The notes: a model not told the origin generated them from the sequence alone. 49,006 nucleotides of DNA from an uncultured Collinsella sp. (GCA_902465265.1 CABQMF010000009.1:1-49006), one strand, 5' to 3'; numbered from the stretch's first letter, positions 1 through 7,429 are shown. Made by a program: numbers and translations.

Positions 1-1
1 A

Positions 2-130
2 GACACCATAGTCAAAAGCGTCTGCAGTCGTTTGGGGATTCGATATAAAGCCAAATCCGAGGCAATGAAGCGCGCCGAGACGCGACTGCGAGCAAATGTT
101 TTGTGCAACTGGTTGGAAATCGGGAATTAG
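2..130 (+). CDS. possible 3' end of an unidentified CDS entering from the left
   Basis: This frame is open from the window edge to a TAG at 128-130, giving about 42 residues rich in Arg, Lys and Ala. I do not recognise it. Third-position GC looks lower than in the confident genes of this window, so it may simply be chance read-through of non-coding DNA. Another frame stops at 46-48. The stretch 131-180 holds nothing I can name. Confidence 0.18.
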   Translation, partial: DTIVKSVCSRLGIRYKAKSEAMKRAETRLRANVLCNWLEIGN

Positions 131-185
131 CCGGCAACGAGATGCTAGAACAACCTTGTTTGCCTGCCAGTGAATCAGTGTCATT

Positions 186-342
186 TCAAAACTATGTCGG
201 ATTACGGGGCTGGACCCGGACAGGCCGTCCATACCCGACATTTCACGGAATTCGCAAGTCGTCTACCTGCGGTTTTGATTTTACCGATTGCGGCTTGCTC
301 GGGGGTTCCCGGCCCAGCCCCGTAAACCGGCATGGTTTTTGG
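186..342. repeat. long inverted repeat, copy 1 (34-35 bp arms, 88 bp centre)
   Basis: The left arm 186-219 is complementary to the right arm 308-342 with a handful of mismatches and one bulged base. The best core is TTACGGGGCTGG at 202-213 against CCAGCCCCGTAA at 313-324. The enclosed 88 bp has the same length as in copy 2. No transposase or flanking target duplication was found. It could be a MITE-like relic or a structural leader. Confidence 0.7.
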
Positions 343-490
343 AATTGCCGGGCCGGAGGGAGCGCGGTTGGCCCCGATAATGGGCCCGGCGCCGGCAGGA
401 TGGCCGTTGGGCGGATGGCGGCCCGCGCCGCGAAAGCGAAAAACGGCGGTCCGCGGGATTCGAGATGTCCCAAGGGCGCCGGAGAGGGGG

Positions 491-533
491 GGGCGGCGGC
501 GTGGCCGCCGCCCGCGGGGCGCGTCCCCGCGGG
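491..533. repeat. two overlapping GC hairpins upstream of tRNA-Ala copy 1
   Basis: Ten perfect pairs join 491-500 and 504-513 around a 3-nt loop (gtg). A second stem, 511-519 with 525-533, shares 511-513 with the first, so the two are partly exclusive. Both stems recur in copy 2 at 1455-1496 with changed loops (cac in the first hairpin) and a shortened second stem. This lies upstream of the tRNA promoter and would not be transcribed from it. Confidence 0.6.
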
Positions 534-636
534 CGAAAAGGGCATCGCGGGGCTTCGCGGCCCGTTCCCGCGTCCGCATCCGCGGCCGGGCTGCGCCCCC
601 TCGCCGCCGCCCGCGAAAGTTTTTCCGAAATTGTCC

Positions 637-665
637 TTGCATCGCCGTCCGAGTTCCCGTATAGT
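637..665 (+). promoter_or_regulatory. sigma-70-type promoter of tRNA-Ala copy 1
   Basis: TTGCAT (637-642), a 17-nt spacer and TATAGT (660-665) place the start of transcription about 6 nt before the tRNA. The matching promoter in copy 2 has TATAAT. Confidence 0.8.
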
Positions 666-677
666 ACTTCTTCGCAC

Positions 678-750
678 GGGGGCGTAGCTCAGCTGGGAGA
701 GCGCTTGACTGGCAGTCAAGAGGTCAGGGGTTCGATTCCCCTCGTCTCCA
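678..750 (+). tRNA. tRNA-Ala(GGC), copy 1
   Basis: A full cloverleaf can be folded: acceptor GGGGGCG/CGTCTCC, D arm GCTC/GAGC, anticodon stem CTTGA/TCAAG with loop CTGGCAG (anticodon GGC), and T arm AGGGG/CCCCT. The third acceptor pair is G3:U70, the alanine identity element. A73 is followed by CCC, so CCA is not encoded. The sequence is identical to the copy at 1622-1694. Confidence 0.97.
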
Positions 751-765
751 CCCGAGCATTGAATG

Positions 766-794
766 AGGCTCCAACGCAAGTTGGGGCCTTTTTT
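766..794 (+). terminator. intrinsic terminator after tRNA-Ala copy 1
   Basis: A ten-pair stem (766-775 with 780-789, one G-U) closes a GCAA tetraloop and is followed by a run of T to 794. It is repeated exactly at 1710-1738. Confidence 0.88.
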
Positions 795-825
795 CATATA
801 GGCACACAAGGTCAAAGGCGGCACC

Positions 826-858
826 ATGATCCTCCTGGTCGACAAGATCGTGCGTTGA
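826..858 (+). pseudogene. duplicated 5' fragment of the ABC-F gene
   Basis: The ATG at 826 and the first 25 nt are identical to the start of the ABC-F gene at 1770. The frame then diverges and stops at 856-858 after ten codons (MILLVDKI then VR). It marks the right-hand boundary of the duplicated block and is not expected to make a useful product. Confidence 0.8.
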
Positions 859-883
859 ACGGGTGCCGCGTGCATGGTAGTAT
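855..883 (+). promoter_or_regulatory. promoter for the tRNA(CAT) unit
   Basis: TTGAAC (855-860), a 17-nt spacer and TAGTAT (878-883) begin only a few bases after the duplicated block ends. The leader to the tRNA at 949 would be about 60 nt. Confidence 0.55.
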
Positions 884-948
884 TTCACGTCGTGGTTTAA
901 GATGGTTGGCCTGCTCTGTCGGGCTCTATCACATCCGCCACGTTACAA

Positions 949-1024
949 GGGCTCTTGGCGCAACGGTTAGCGCAGGGGACTCATAATCCCTGGGTTCTGG
1001 GTTCGAATCCCGGAGGGCCCACCA
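949..1024 (+). tRNA. tRNA with CAT anticodon (elongator Met or Ile2)
   Basis: The acceptor pairs GGGCTCT with AGGGCCC. The D arm is GCGC/GCGC, the anticodon stem GGGGA/TCCCT has loop CTCATAA (anticodon CAT), and the T arm is CTGGG/CCCGG. A73 and CCA are encoded. It lacks the three consecutive G-C pairs next to the loop that mark initiator tRNA. It is therefore elongator Met, or Ile2 read as lysidine-modified CAT. C4-G69 leans towards Ile2, but I cannot decide from sequence alone. Confidence 0.93.
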
Positions 1025-1031
1025 GAGAATC

Positions 1032-1063
1032 AAGAGGCCGGGCAAATAGCCCGGCCTCTTTTT
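1032..1063 (+). terminator. intrinsic terminator after tRNA(CAT)
   Basis: A perfect 12-bp stem (1032-1043 with 1049-1060) with a 5-nt loop is followed by T residues. The stretch 1064-1154 before the second block holds nothing I recognise. Confidence 0.92.
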
Positions 1064-1159
1064 GTCAAAGTTCCCACTTCACATGCCTGCCAAATTGCTT
1101 TGATAAACGTTTCCGGTTCAAATCCACGTAATTGTTAGTGCTGGTTGACAAGTATCATT

Positions 1160-1315
1160 TCAAAACTATGCCGGATTACGGGGCTGGACCCGGATCGGCC
1201 GTCCATACCCTTCATTTCGCGGAATTCGCAAGCCGTCTACCTGTGGTTTTGATTTTACCGATTACGCCATGCTCGGGGGTTCCCGGCCCAGCCTCGTAAA
1301 CCGGCATGGTTTTGA
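1160..1315. repeat. long inverted repeat, copy 2 (34 bp arms, 88 bp centre)
   Basis: Arm 1160-1193 pairs with 1282-1315 over 34 positions with only a few mismatches and no bulge. Copy 1 has the same arms and the same 88-nt spacing, although single bases have changed. Confidence 0.72.
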
Positions 1316-1454
1316 GATCGCCGGGTGGGCGGGGGCACGGTTGGCCCCGATAGTAGGCCCGGCGCCGGCCGGATGGCCGTTGGGCGGATGGCGGCCCGCG
1401 CCGCGGAAGCGAAAAACGGCGGAACCCGAGATGTCCTGGGGGCGCCGGGAAGGA

Positions 1455-1496
1455 GGGCGGCGGCCACGCCGCCGCCCGCGGGGCGCGACCCGCGGG
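1455..1496. repeat. two overlapping GC hairpins, copy 2
   Basis: The ten-pair stem 1455-1464/1468-1477 has loop cac. It overlaps the stem 1475-1482/1489-1496. The arrangement matches 491-533, with both stems preserved. Confidence 0.6.
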
Positions 1497-1580
1497 CCGG
1501 ATCGGGTATCGCGGGCCCCTCGCTCTCGATCCCGTCCCGCATCCTCGCCGCCGCCCGCAAAATATTTTCCGAAATTGTCC

Positions 1581-1609
1581 TTGCATCGGCGGGGGAGTTC
1601 CCGTATAAT
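1581..1609 (+). promoter_or_regulatory. promoter of tRNA-Ala copy 2, probably also serving ABC-F
   Basis: TTGCAT (1581-1586), a 17-nt spacer and a perfect TATAAT (1604-1609). Only 31 nt separate the tRNA terminator from the ABC-F start codon, which leaves little room for another promoter. Confidence 0.88.
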
Positions 1610-1621
1610 TCTTCTTCGCAC

Positions 1622-1694
1622 GGGGGCGTAGCTCAGCTGGGAGAGCGCTTGACTGGCAGTCAAGAGGTCAGGGGTTCGATTCCCCTCGTCTCCA
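1622..1694 (+). tRNA. tRNA-Ala(GGC), copy 2
   Basis: Base-for-base the same as 678-750, with anticodon GGC and the G3:U70 pair. CCA is not encoded. Confidence 0.97.
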
Positions 1695-1709
1695 CCCGAG
1701 CATTGAATG

Positions 1710-1738
1710 AGGCTCCAACGCAAGTTGGGGCCTTTTTT
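1710..1738 (+). terminator. intrinsic terminator between tRNA-Ala and ABC-F
   Basis: Same ten-pair, GCAA-loop hairpin and T-run as 766-794. The ABC-F start codon follows 31 nt later, so ABC-F expression probably depends on read-through. Confidence 0.88.
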
Positions 1739-1769
1739 CATATAGGCACACAAGGTCAAAGGCGGCACC

Positions 1770-3803
1770 ATGATCCTCCTGGTCGACAAGATCGAAAAAA
1801 GCTTCGGCGCGCGCGTCCTCTTTAGCGGCGCGTCCTTCCAGATCAACCCCGGCGAACGCTTTGCGCTCGTGGGACCCAACGGCGCCGGCAAAACCACCAT
1901 GCTCAAAATCATCATGGGCATCGACAGCCCCGACGCCGGCCAGGTCCAGTACGCCAAGGACTGCCAGGTGGGCTACCTAGAGCAGGAAACCAACCTGGAG
2001 CAAAAGGACACCACCATCCTTGCCGAGGTCATGGCGGCGGCCAAGGAAATCCGCCGCATGGGCGAGCGCGCTAACGAGCTGCAGGCCCAAATCACCGAGC
2101 TCTCCGAGCAGGGCAAGGACGTCGACGCACTCCTTAACGAGTACGGCCAGGTCCAGGACCGCTTTGAGCACCTGGGCGGCTACGAGCTCGAGAGCAACGC
2201 CCGCAAAATCCTGTCCGGCCTAGGATTCAAAGTTACTGACTTTGAGCGCCCGTGCTCCGAGTTCTCGGGCGGCTGGCAAATGCGCATCGCGCTCGCCAAG
2301 CTCTTTCTGCGCCACCCCGACCTGCTGCTTCTGGATGAGCCTACCAACCACTTGGACCTCGAAAGCGTCCAGTGGCTTCGCGGTTTTATCGCGAACTACG
2401 ATGGCGCCGTCCTCATCGTCAGCCACGACCGCGCCTTCATGGACGCCTGCGTCGACCACGTCGCCGCCCTCGAAAACCGCCGCGTGACCACCTACACCGG
2501 CAACTACAGCAGCTATCTCAAGCAGCGCGAGGACAACCTGGAGCAGATGCGCGCCAAGCGCGCTGCCCAGGAGCGCGACATCGCCCACATGCAGGTCTTC
2601 GTCGACAAGTTCCGCTACAAGCCCACCAAGGCTGCCCAGGCCCAGGAGCGCATCCGCAAGATCGAGCAGATCAAAAAAGAGCTCGTCATCCTGCCCGAGG
2701 GCCACAAGCACATCGACTTTAAGTTCCCCGACCCGCCGCGCCCGGGCGACATGGTCGTGGGCCTGGAGGGCGTGTCCAAGTCCTACGGCAATAAGCACAT
2801 CTACAGCGATATCGACCTCAAGCTCTACCGCGGCGAGCATGTGGCGCTCGTCGGCCCTAACGGCGCTGGCAAGTCTACCCTCATGAAGATCATCGCCGGT
2901 CTGGAGCCGCCCACCACCGGCACCCGCGATCTGGGCACCAACGTGGGCGTGGCCTACTATGCCCAGCACGCGCTCGAAGGCATGACTGAGTCCAACACCG
3001 TCCTGCAAGAGATTGACACCGTCACGCCCAAGTGGACCGTGCCTCAGCAGCGCAGCCTGCTGGGCGCCTTCCTGTTTAGCGACAACGACGCAATCGAAAA
3101 GCAGGTACGCGTCCTCTCCGGCGGCGAAAAGGCGCGTCTGGCCCTGGCCAAGATGCTCGTAGCCCCCGAGGCGCTCCTGTGCTTGGACGAGCCCACCAAC
3201 CACCTGGACATCGACTCGGTGGACATGCTCGAGAACGCCCTGCAAAACTTCCCCGGCACCATCGTGCTGATCAGCCACGACGAGCACCTGGTGCGCGCCG
3301 TTGCCAATCGTGTCATCGACATCCGCGACGGCAAGGTCACGGTCTACGACGGCGACTACGACTACTACCTCTACAAGCGCGAGGACCTCGCAGCCCGCGC
3401 CGCCGCCGAGGCGGCAGGAGAGAGCACACCGGCCGCGACCAAGCCCACCAAAGCCAGCGCCGCCCAGGCCGACATCCTCGTCGCAGCTCCTAAGCCGGCC
3501 GAGGGCAAAAAGACCAAGGAGCAAAAGCGCGCCGAGGCCCAGGCTCGCGCCGCGCTCAACAAAAAGCTCAAGGGCGTGCGCAACCAGCTCAAAAAGATCG
3601 AGGCAGAGCTGGACAAAAAGCGTGCCCGCTATGACGAGCTTATGGAATTGATGGCGAGCGAAGAGCTTTATGCCGATCAGGACAAGTTCAACGCCGCGCT
3701 GGGGGAATATAACGGCCTTAAGCAAGAACTGCCCAAGCTCGAGGACGAATGGCTGGAGCTTTCCACCCAGATCGAAGAGGAGACCGCGCGTGAACTCTCG
3801 TAA
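1770..3803 (+). CDS. ABC-F family ribosome-associated ATPase
   Basis: A 677-residue soluble protein with two ABC ATPase domains and no membrane segment, the ABC-F layout. Domain 1 has Walker A GPNGAGKTT (35-43), signature FSGGWQ (165-170) and Walker B with LLLLDEPTNHLD (185-196). Domain 2 has Walker A GPNGAGKST (362-370), LSGGEK (449-454) and LCLDEPTNHLD (470-480). Residues about 240-310 form the charged interdomain linker. The C-terminal 100 residues are a Lys/Glu-rich coiled coil, as in Uup/YfmR-type members. ABC-F proteins bind the ribosomal E site and act in translation quality control or antibiotic protection. No feature tells the two apart here. The start is ATG behind a weak GGCGG. It follows tRNA-Ala closely and probably shares its promoter. 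The first 25 bp are duplicated at 826-850. Confidence 0.95.
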   Translation: MILLVDKIEKSFGARVLFSGASFQINPGERFALVGPNGAGKTTMLKIIMGIDSPDAGQVQYAKDCQVGYLEQETNLEQKDTTILAEVMAAAKEIRRMGERANELQAQITELSEQGKDVDALLNEYGQVQDRFEHLGGYELESNARKILSGLGFKVTDFERPCSEFSGGWQMRIALAKLFLRHPDLLLLDEPTNHLDLESVQWLRGFIANYDGAVLIVSHDRAFMDACVDHVAALENRRVTTYTGNYSSYLKQREDNLEQMRAKRAAQERDIAHMQVFVDKFRYKPTKAAQAQERIRKIEQIKKELVILPEGHKHIDFKFPDPPRPGDMVVGLEGVSKSYGNKHIYSDIDLKLYRGEHVALVGPNGAGKSTLMKIIAGLEPPTTGTRDLGTNVGVAYYAQHALEGMTESNTVLQEIDTVTPKWTVPQQRSLLGAFLFSDNDAIEKQVRVLSGGEKARLALAKMLVAPEALLCLDEPTNHLDIDSVDMLENALQNFPGTIVLISHDEHLVRAVANRVIDIRDGKVTVYDGDYDYYLYKREDLAARAAAEAAGESTPAATKPTKASAAQADILVAAPKPAEGKKTKEQKRAEAQARAALNKKLKGVRNQLKKIEAELDKKRARYDELMELMASEELYADQDKFNAALGEYNGLKQELPKLEDEWLELSTQIEEETARELS

Positions 3804-4086
3804 GGCCGCTGCCGTGGCGATGAGCATCATCGCCATCGCCTGTCGCATCTGCGGCATCTTTATGAGCGCGATGACCGTGCTGCTGTGCTTTAGCGGCCTC
3901 ACCGCCAAGCTGCAGATCGTGGGCTTTGTCGTTGAGCTTTCTCGCGCGCTGCCGAGTGCCATCGCCGGCTACGGCGTTATCACCTCGCCCTTTGGCGGTG
4001 TGTTTCGCCTGGATTACGCCATCGTGGCCGTCATCCTGTTTGTGGCCGACTACCTGCTCACGCGTGCTTCGCGCCGCGTCCGCTAG
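3790..4086 (+). CDS. small membrane protein of unknown function (98 aa)
   Basis: I do not recognise the family. The protein is hydrophobic, with about two to three predicted membrane segments (residues about 8-30, 36-55 and 75-93), a short basic N-terminus and a basic end (RASRRVR). I place the start at GTG 3790, because GAGGAG lies 7 nt upstream. It therefore overlaps the last 14 nt of the ABC-F gene, which suggests translational coupling. An ATG at 3820 is the alternative. The site-2 protease gene follows 9 nt later. Confidence 0.7.
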   Translation: MNSRKAAAVAMSIIAIACRICGIFMSAMTVLLCFSGLTAKLQIVGFVVELSRALPSAIAGYGVITSPFGGVFRLDYAIVAVILFVADYLLTRASRRVR

Positions 4087-4095
4087 GGGATCGAC

Positions 4096-4779
4096 ATGTC
4101 CAGCAGCTACTTCATGAACCTGCTCGCCAGCGCCGTTGCCGTCATCGTTGGCATCGTCATCCACGAGAGCGCGCACGCCGCGGCGGCCTGGGCGCTCGGC
4201 GACAAGACGGCCCGGTCCCGTGGCCGCGTCTCGCTCAACCCGCTCAACCATATCGACCCGTTTGGCACCATTCTTCTGCCGCTGCTGATGCTCGCCGCCG
4301 GCGGCCCGGTGTTCGCCTTTGCCAAGCCCGTGCCCGTCTACCTCAACAACCTTAAGCACCCCAAGCGCGACGAGGTCCTGGTGAGCGTGGCCGGCCCCGC
4401 ATCGAACATTGCGCTCGCGTGTCTCGCGGCCGCTCTCATGCACGCGACATACGGCAACCTCTACACCAGCATGTCCTTTGCCGTGGCGTCCCAAATCATG
4501 AACTTCGGCGCCACCTTTATCGTGGTCAACCTGTCGCTCGCGTTCTTTAACCTCATCCCGATCCCGCCGCTCGACGGCTCGTCGATTATCGTGCCGTTCC
4601 TCAAGGGCAAGGCGCTCACCAACTACTACCGCCTGCAGCAATACGCCATGCCCATCCTCATCCTAGTGCTGTATCTGCTGCCCATGTGGACCGGCATCGA
4701 CGTGATCGGACGGTATTTCGACGTTACCGTGTATCCGCTGGCCGAGTGGCTGCTCAACTTCGCAATCGCCGGCATCTAA
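4096..4779 (+). CDS. site-2 protease family (M50) membrane metallopeptidase
   Basis: 227 residues, mostly hydrophobic. The zinc motif is HESAH (H23, E24, H27) inside the first membrane helix. The second conserved motif, FNLIPIPPLDG with Asp160, supplies the third zinc ligand. AGPASN (99-104) is also typical. This is the short form without PDZ or CBS domains. Members cut within membranes, but the substrate cannot be read from sequence. The position just upstream of scpA-scpB-rluB is a common arrangement in Gram-positive genomes and is probably not functional. The 84 nt to scpA contain only a small hairpin and the GGAGG ribosome-binding site. Confidence 0.9.
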   Translation: MSSSYFMNLLASAVAVIVGIVIHESAHAAAAWALGDKTARSRGRVSLNPLNHIDPFGTILLPLLMLAAGGPVFAFAKPVPVYLNNLKHPKRDEVLVSVAGPASNIALACLAAALMHATYGNLYTSMSFAVASQIMNFGATFIVVNLSLAFFNLIPIPPLDGSSIIVPFLKGKALTNYYRLQQYAMPILILVLYLLPMWTGIDVIGRYFDVTVYPLAEWLLNFAIAGI

Positions 4780-4863
4780 GGTAAACTTACAGGTCGACCG
4801 TGCAAAACGGTCGCAACATGCACCCAAACCGCGCCGCGAAGGCGCCGTCAAAGGAGGTCGAAG

Positions 4864-5673
4864 ATGTCGTATCGCGTGTCGACGCAGGTCTACAGCGGAC
4901 CGTTCGACCTGCTGCTGCAGCTGGTAACCCGCCAAAAAGTTGATATCGGCGCCATCTCGATCAGCGAGGTGGCCGAGCAATACCTTGCCGAGGCCGAGCG
5001 CATCGAGGCGCTGGACCTGGACGTGGCGAGCGACTTTCTGCTGGTTGCGGCAACCCTTCTGGACATCAAAGCCGCCTCGCTGGTGCCCCAGGAGGCCCCG
5101 CGCAAGGCAGACGATGATGACGAGGACGACGATGACCTCGAGGAACTCAGTGCGCTTGACGGCGACGCCCTGCGCGAGGTCCTGATTCAGCGCCTGATCG
5201 CCTACAAGCAGTTTAAGGGCGCGGCGGCAGCCCTTGGCGCGCGCATGCAGGCCGAAAGCCGCATGCATCCACGCGTGGCCGGACCCGACCCCGAGTTCCT
5301 GGGCCTTATGCCCGACTACCTGGCCGGCATTACCCTGCGCGGCCTGGCCGTCATCTGCGCCGACCTGGACGGCAAGCGCCAGACCTTCCTGCTGGAGGCC
5401 GAGCACGTGGCACCGCATCGCGTGCCGCTCGACCTGACGGTGGCCTCGGTCGACCGCTTTACCATGGCGCACCAAACCTGCACCTTCCGCGAGCTGTTAG
5501 ACGGCGACGCCACCACCGAGCAGCTCGTCGTCACCTTCCTGGCTATGCTCGAGCTCGCCAAACGCGGCTCGCTCACGCTGAGCCAGGACGAGATCTTTGG
5601 AACCATTCAAATCAACCGCGTCGAGGGCGCCGAGGCATACGTGCCCGGCGAGGGCCCCGAGCTCACCGAATAG
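4864..5673 (+). CDS. scpA: segregation and condensation protein A (kleisin)
   Basis: 269 residues. The N-terminal motif YSGPFDLLLQLV...KVDI (10-28) is the ScpA signature. The N-terminal helical domain binds the SMC neck and the C-terminal winged helix (about 190-265) binds the other SMC head, closing the ring that compacts and resolves chromosomes. An unusually acidic insert (83-95, mostly Asp/Glu) separates the two. The start is fixed by AAAGGAGG just upstream. scpB follows 12 nt after the stop, as expected for partners in one complex. Confidence 0.96.
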   Translation: MSYRVSTQVYSGPFDLLLQLVTRQKVDIGAISISEVAEQYLAEAERIEALDLDVASDFLLVAATLLDIKAASLVPQEAPRKADDDDEDDDDLEELSALDGDALREVLIQRLIAYKQFKGAAAALGARMQAESRMHPRVAGPDPEFLGLMPDYLAGITLRGLAVICADLDGKRQTFLLEAEHVAPHRVPLDLTVASVDRFTMAHQTCTFRELLDGDATTEQLVVTFLAMLELAKRGSLTLSQDEIFGTIQINRVEGAEAYVPGEGPELTE

Positions 5674-5685
5674 GAGCGACCAACC

Positions 5686-6405
5686 ATGTCAACCCTTTCC
5701 ACGCTAGAGGCAAACAGCCTCAAAGGCGCCCTCGAGGCACTGCTGCTGGTGTCGAGCGACCCCGTGAGCGCGCCCGCGCTGGCAGGAGCGCTGGATATCG
5801 CCCCGGGCGAGTGCGCGTCGCTTTTGGCCGAGCTCAAGGTTGAGTACGAGGAGGCCAACCGCGGCTTTCAGCTGCGCGAGGTCGCCGGCGGCTGGCGCCT
5901 GTTTACGCATCCTGCCTACCACGACGTGGTCGAGGCCTATGTGCTGAGCTGGGACACGCAAAAGCTGTCGCAGGCGGCACTCGAGACCCTGGCCGTCATC
6001 GCCTACCACCAGCCCGTCACGCGCGAGGTGGTCAAGGGCATCCGCGGCGTCAACTCCGACGGCGTCATCGCGTCGCTCGTGGATAAGGGCCTGGTGCGCG
6101 AACTCGGCCGCGACCCCGAGCGCGGTCAGGCCATCATCTACGGCACGACCAACGCCTTCTTGGAAAAGTTCGGCCTGCGCTCCACTCGCGACCTGCCCGA
6201 TCTGGAGCAGTTTGCCCCCGACGAGCAATCGCGCCAGTTTATCCGAGAGCGTCTGAGCGGCCGCAGCATTCAGTCCACGCTCGAGGAGCAGGCCGAGGAC
6301 CTGGACGAAGAGCGCGAACTGATCGATACCGATGTTGAGGACACCGATGGCGAGGAGCTTCTACCCACCGTCGATACCTCGGAGGATATGCATGTCGAGG
6401 ACTAA
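5686..6405 (+). CDS. scpB: segregation and condensation protein B
   Basis: 239 residues with two winged-helix domains (about 10-90 and 95-175). Conserved stretches include LSQAALETLAVIAYHQPVTR (around 92-112) and FGLRSTRDLPDL. ScpB dimers bind the middle of ScpA in the SMC complex. The last 40 residues are a strongly acidic tail, longer than usual. The 3' end overlaps the next gene by 14 nt. Confidence 0.96.
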   Translation: MSTLSTLEANSLKGALEALLLVSSDPVSAPALAGALDIAPGECASLLAELKVEYEEANRGFQLREVAGGWRLFTHPAYHDVVEAYVLSWDTQKLSQAALETLAVIAYHQPVTREVVKGIRGVNSDGVIASLVDKGLVRELGRDPERGQAIIYGTTNAFLEKFGLRSTRDLPDLEQFAPDEQSRQFIRERLSGRSIQSTLEEQAEDLDEERELIDTDVEDTDGEELLPTVDTSEDMHVED

Positions 6406-7363
6406 CGAAGCAGGGGAGACGCGCATCGCAAGCGCCATGGACACCACAGCGTCAGCAGGCGACGCCCAGCCCGTCTACCCGCACACCATGCGCCTGCAGC
6501 GCTTTTTGGCGCGCGCGGGCGTGGCGAGCCGGCGCGGCTCGGAGGACCTGATGACCGCCGGCCGCGTGACCGTCAACGGCGAGGTCGCGACCGAATTGGG
6601 TACCAAGGTCGATGTCGACCGCGACCATATCGAGGTCGACGGCATGCCCGTCAAGCTCAACCAGGGCGCCGTGTACCTGATGCTCTACAAGCCGACCGGC
6701 TACCTCACCACCATGAGCGATCCGCAGGAGCGCCCCTGCGTGGCCGAGCTGGTCCCGCGCGACCGCTTTCCGGGGCTCTTCCCGGTGGGTCGCCTGGACC
6801 GCGACACCACGGGCCTTTTGCTCTTTACCACCGACGGCGACCTGTCGCAGGACCTGCTGCATCCCAGCAAGCACGTCTACAAGACCTATCAGGCGCTCGT
6901 GGACGGTCACCTGACTGATCGCGACTTGGAACCACTCCGTCGCGGCATCGAGCTCGACGACGGCCTGTGCCAGCCGGCAATCTGCCGCGTCATTACCGCG
7001 CGCGAGGCCGAGGCCGTGGCTCCGCAAGGCGTAAAGCCCGGCACCACCGCCGTGGAGGTCATCATCCGCGAGGGCCGCAAGAACCAGGTCAAACGCATGC
7101 TGAGCAAGATTCACCACCCGGTGATCCGCCTGCATCGCTGTAACTTTGCCGGCCTGGAGCTCAAGGACGTGGCCAAGGGCTCGTGGCGCGAGCTCACCGA
7201 CCGCGAGGTGCAAATCCTCAAGGCCGGCGGCATCCCGCCTAAGCAAGCTGCCTCCAAGCGCGGTGACAAGCCCCAGGAAATCCCCGCGAGCCGCACGCGC
7301 CATCACGGCAGCCACGGCTCCGCGCCCAAGCGCAACACCTACCGCGAGCGCTACACGGGCTAG
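6392..7363 (+). CDS. rluB: RluB/RsuA-family rRNA pseudouridine synthase
   Basis: 323 residues from the chosen ATG. The S4 RNA-binding domain (about 34-80, LQRFLARAGVASRRGSEDLM) is followed by the RsuA-type synthase domain with GRLDRDTTGLLL (133-144), Asp136 being the catalytic nucleophile. The family makes one pseudouridine in rRNA; scpB-linked members are usually RluB, which modifies 23S rRNA near position 2605. The start was chosen because GGAGGA (6381-6386) sits 5 nt before ATG 6392; an in-frame ATG at 6332 would overlap scpB by 74 nt. A basic Ser/Arg/His-rich tail of about 35 residues probably binds RNA. Confidence 0.92.
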   Translation: MSRTNEAGETRIASAMDTTASAGDAQPVYPHTMRLQRFLARAGVASRRGSEDLMTAGRVTVNGEVATELGTKVDVDRDHIEVDGMPVKLNQGAVYLMLYKPTGYLTTMSDPQERPCVAELVPRDRFPGLFPVGRLDRDTTGLLLFTTDGDLSQDLLHPSKHVYKTYQALVDGHLTDRDLEPLRRGIELDDGLCQPAICRVITAREAEAVAPQGVKPGTTAVEVIIREGRKNQVKRMLSKIHHPVIRLHRCNFAGLELKDVAKGSWRELTDREVQILKAGGIPPKQAASKRGDKPQEIPASRTRHHGSHGSAPKRNTYRERYTG

Positions 7364-7429
7364 GCAACCCGCCGCGCCTCAACGCCCGCGTCCTATACCA
7401 GCACATCAACCACCGAAAGGAAGCATTGC

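Larger units (their letters stand above)
181..850 (+). repeat. tRNA-Ala block, copy 1 of a diverged duplication
   Basis: This segment aligns end to end with 1155-1794. The left boundary is tcatttcaaaactatg at 181 and 1155. The right boundary is inside the ABC-F start, at 850 and 1794. Order within the block is inverted repeat, very GC-rich hairpin segment, promoter, tRNA-Ala, terminator, ABC-F ribosome-binding region and first codons. The offset changes from 974 to 944 across the block, so about 30 bp net of indels lie in the GC-rich middle. The ends and the tRNA are nearly identical while the middle has many substitutions. No convincing coding frame is present in 181-677. The open frames there are a by-product of high GC. 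Confidence 0.85.
1155..1794 (+). repeat. tRNA-Ala block, copy 2 of a diverged duplication
   Basis: This is the partner of 181-850. It keeps the inverted repeat, GC hairpins, promoter, tRNA-Ala and terminator in the same order, and runs on into the intact ABC-F gene. No coding frame in 1155-1621 is credible. The overlapping minus-strand frame with GNRTPDLLTASQ-like sequence is the well-known antisense-of-tRNA artefact. Confidence 0.85.

Noticed and set aside
186..342. The inverted repeat as a complete insertion sequence
   Set aside because: Only 88 bp lie between the arms and no transposase is encoded. No clear target duplication is seen.
949..1024. tRNA(CAT) as the initiator tRNA-fMet
   Set aside because: The anticodon stem lacks the three G-C pairs beside the loop, and the acceptor starts with a normal G1-C72 pair.
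1262..1957. Minus-strand open frame of 231 residues, and a similar one at 243-875, with GNRTPDLLTASQALSQLSYAP
   Set aside because: That peptide is the antisense of tRNA-Ala and is a known annotation artefact. The rest is antisense to the ABC-F start and the GC-rich leader.
2220..3962. Long minus-strand open frame (580 residues) opposite the ABC-F gene
   Set aside because: It is a codon-bias shadow of a clear gene, with low-complexity Leu/Val/Gly sequence and no domain. The same holds for 11185-12771, 14420-15976, 35660-37387 (+) and 38302-39381 (+).
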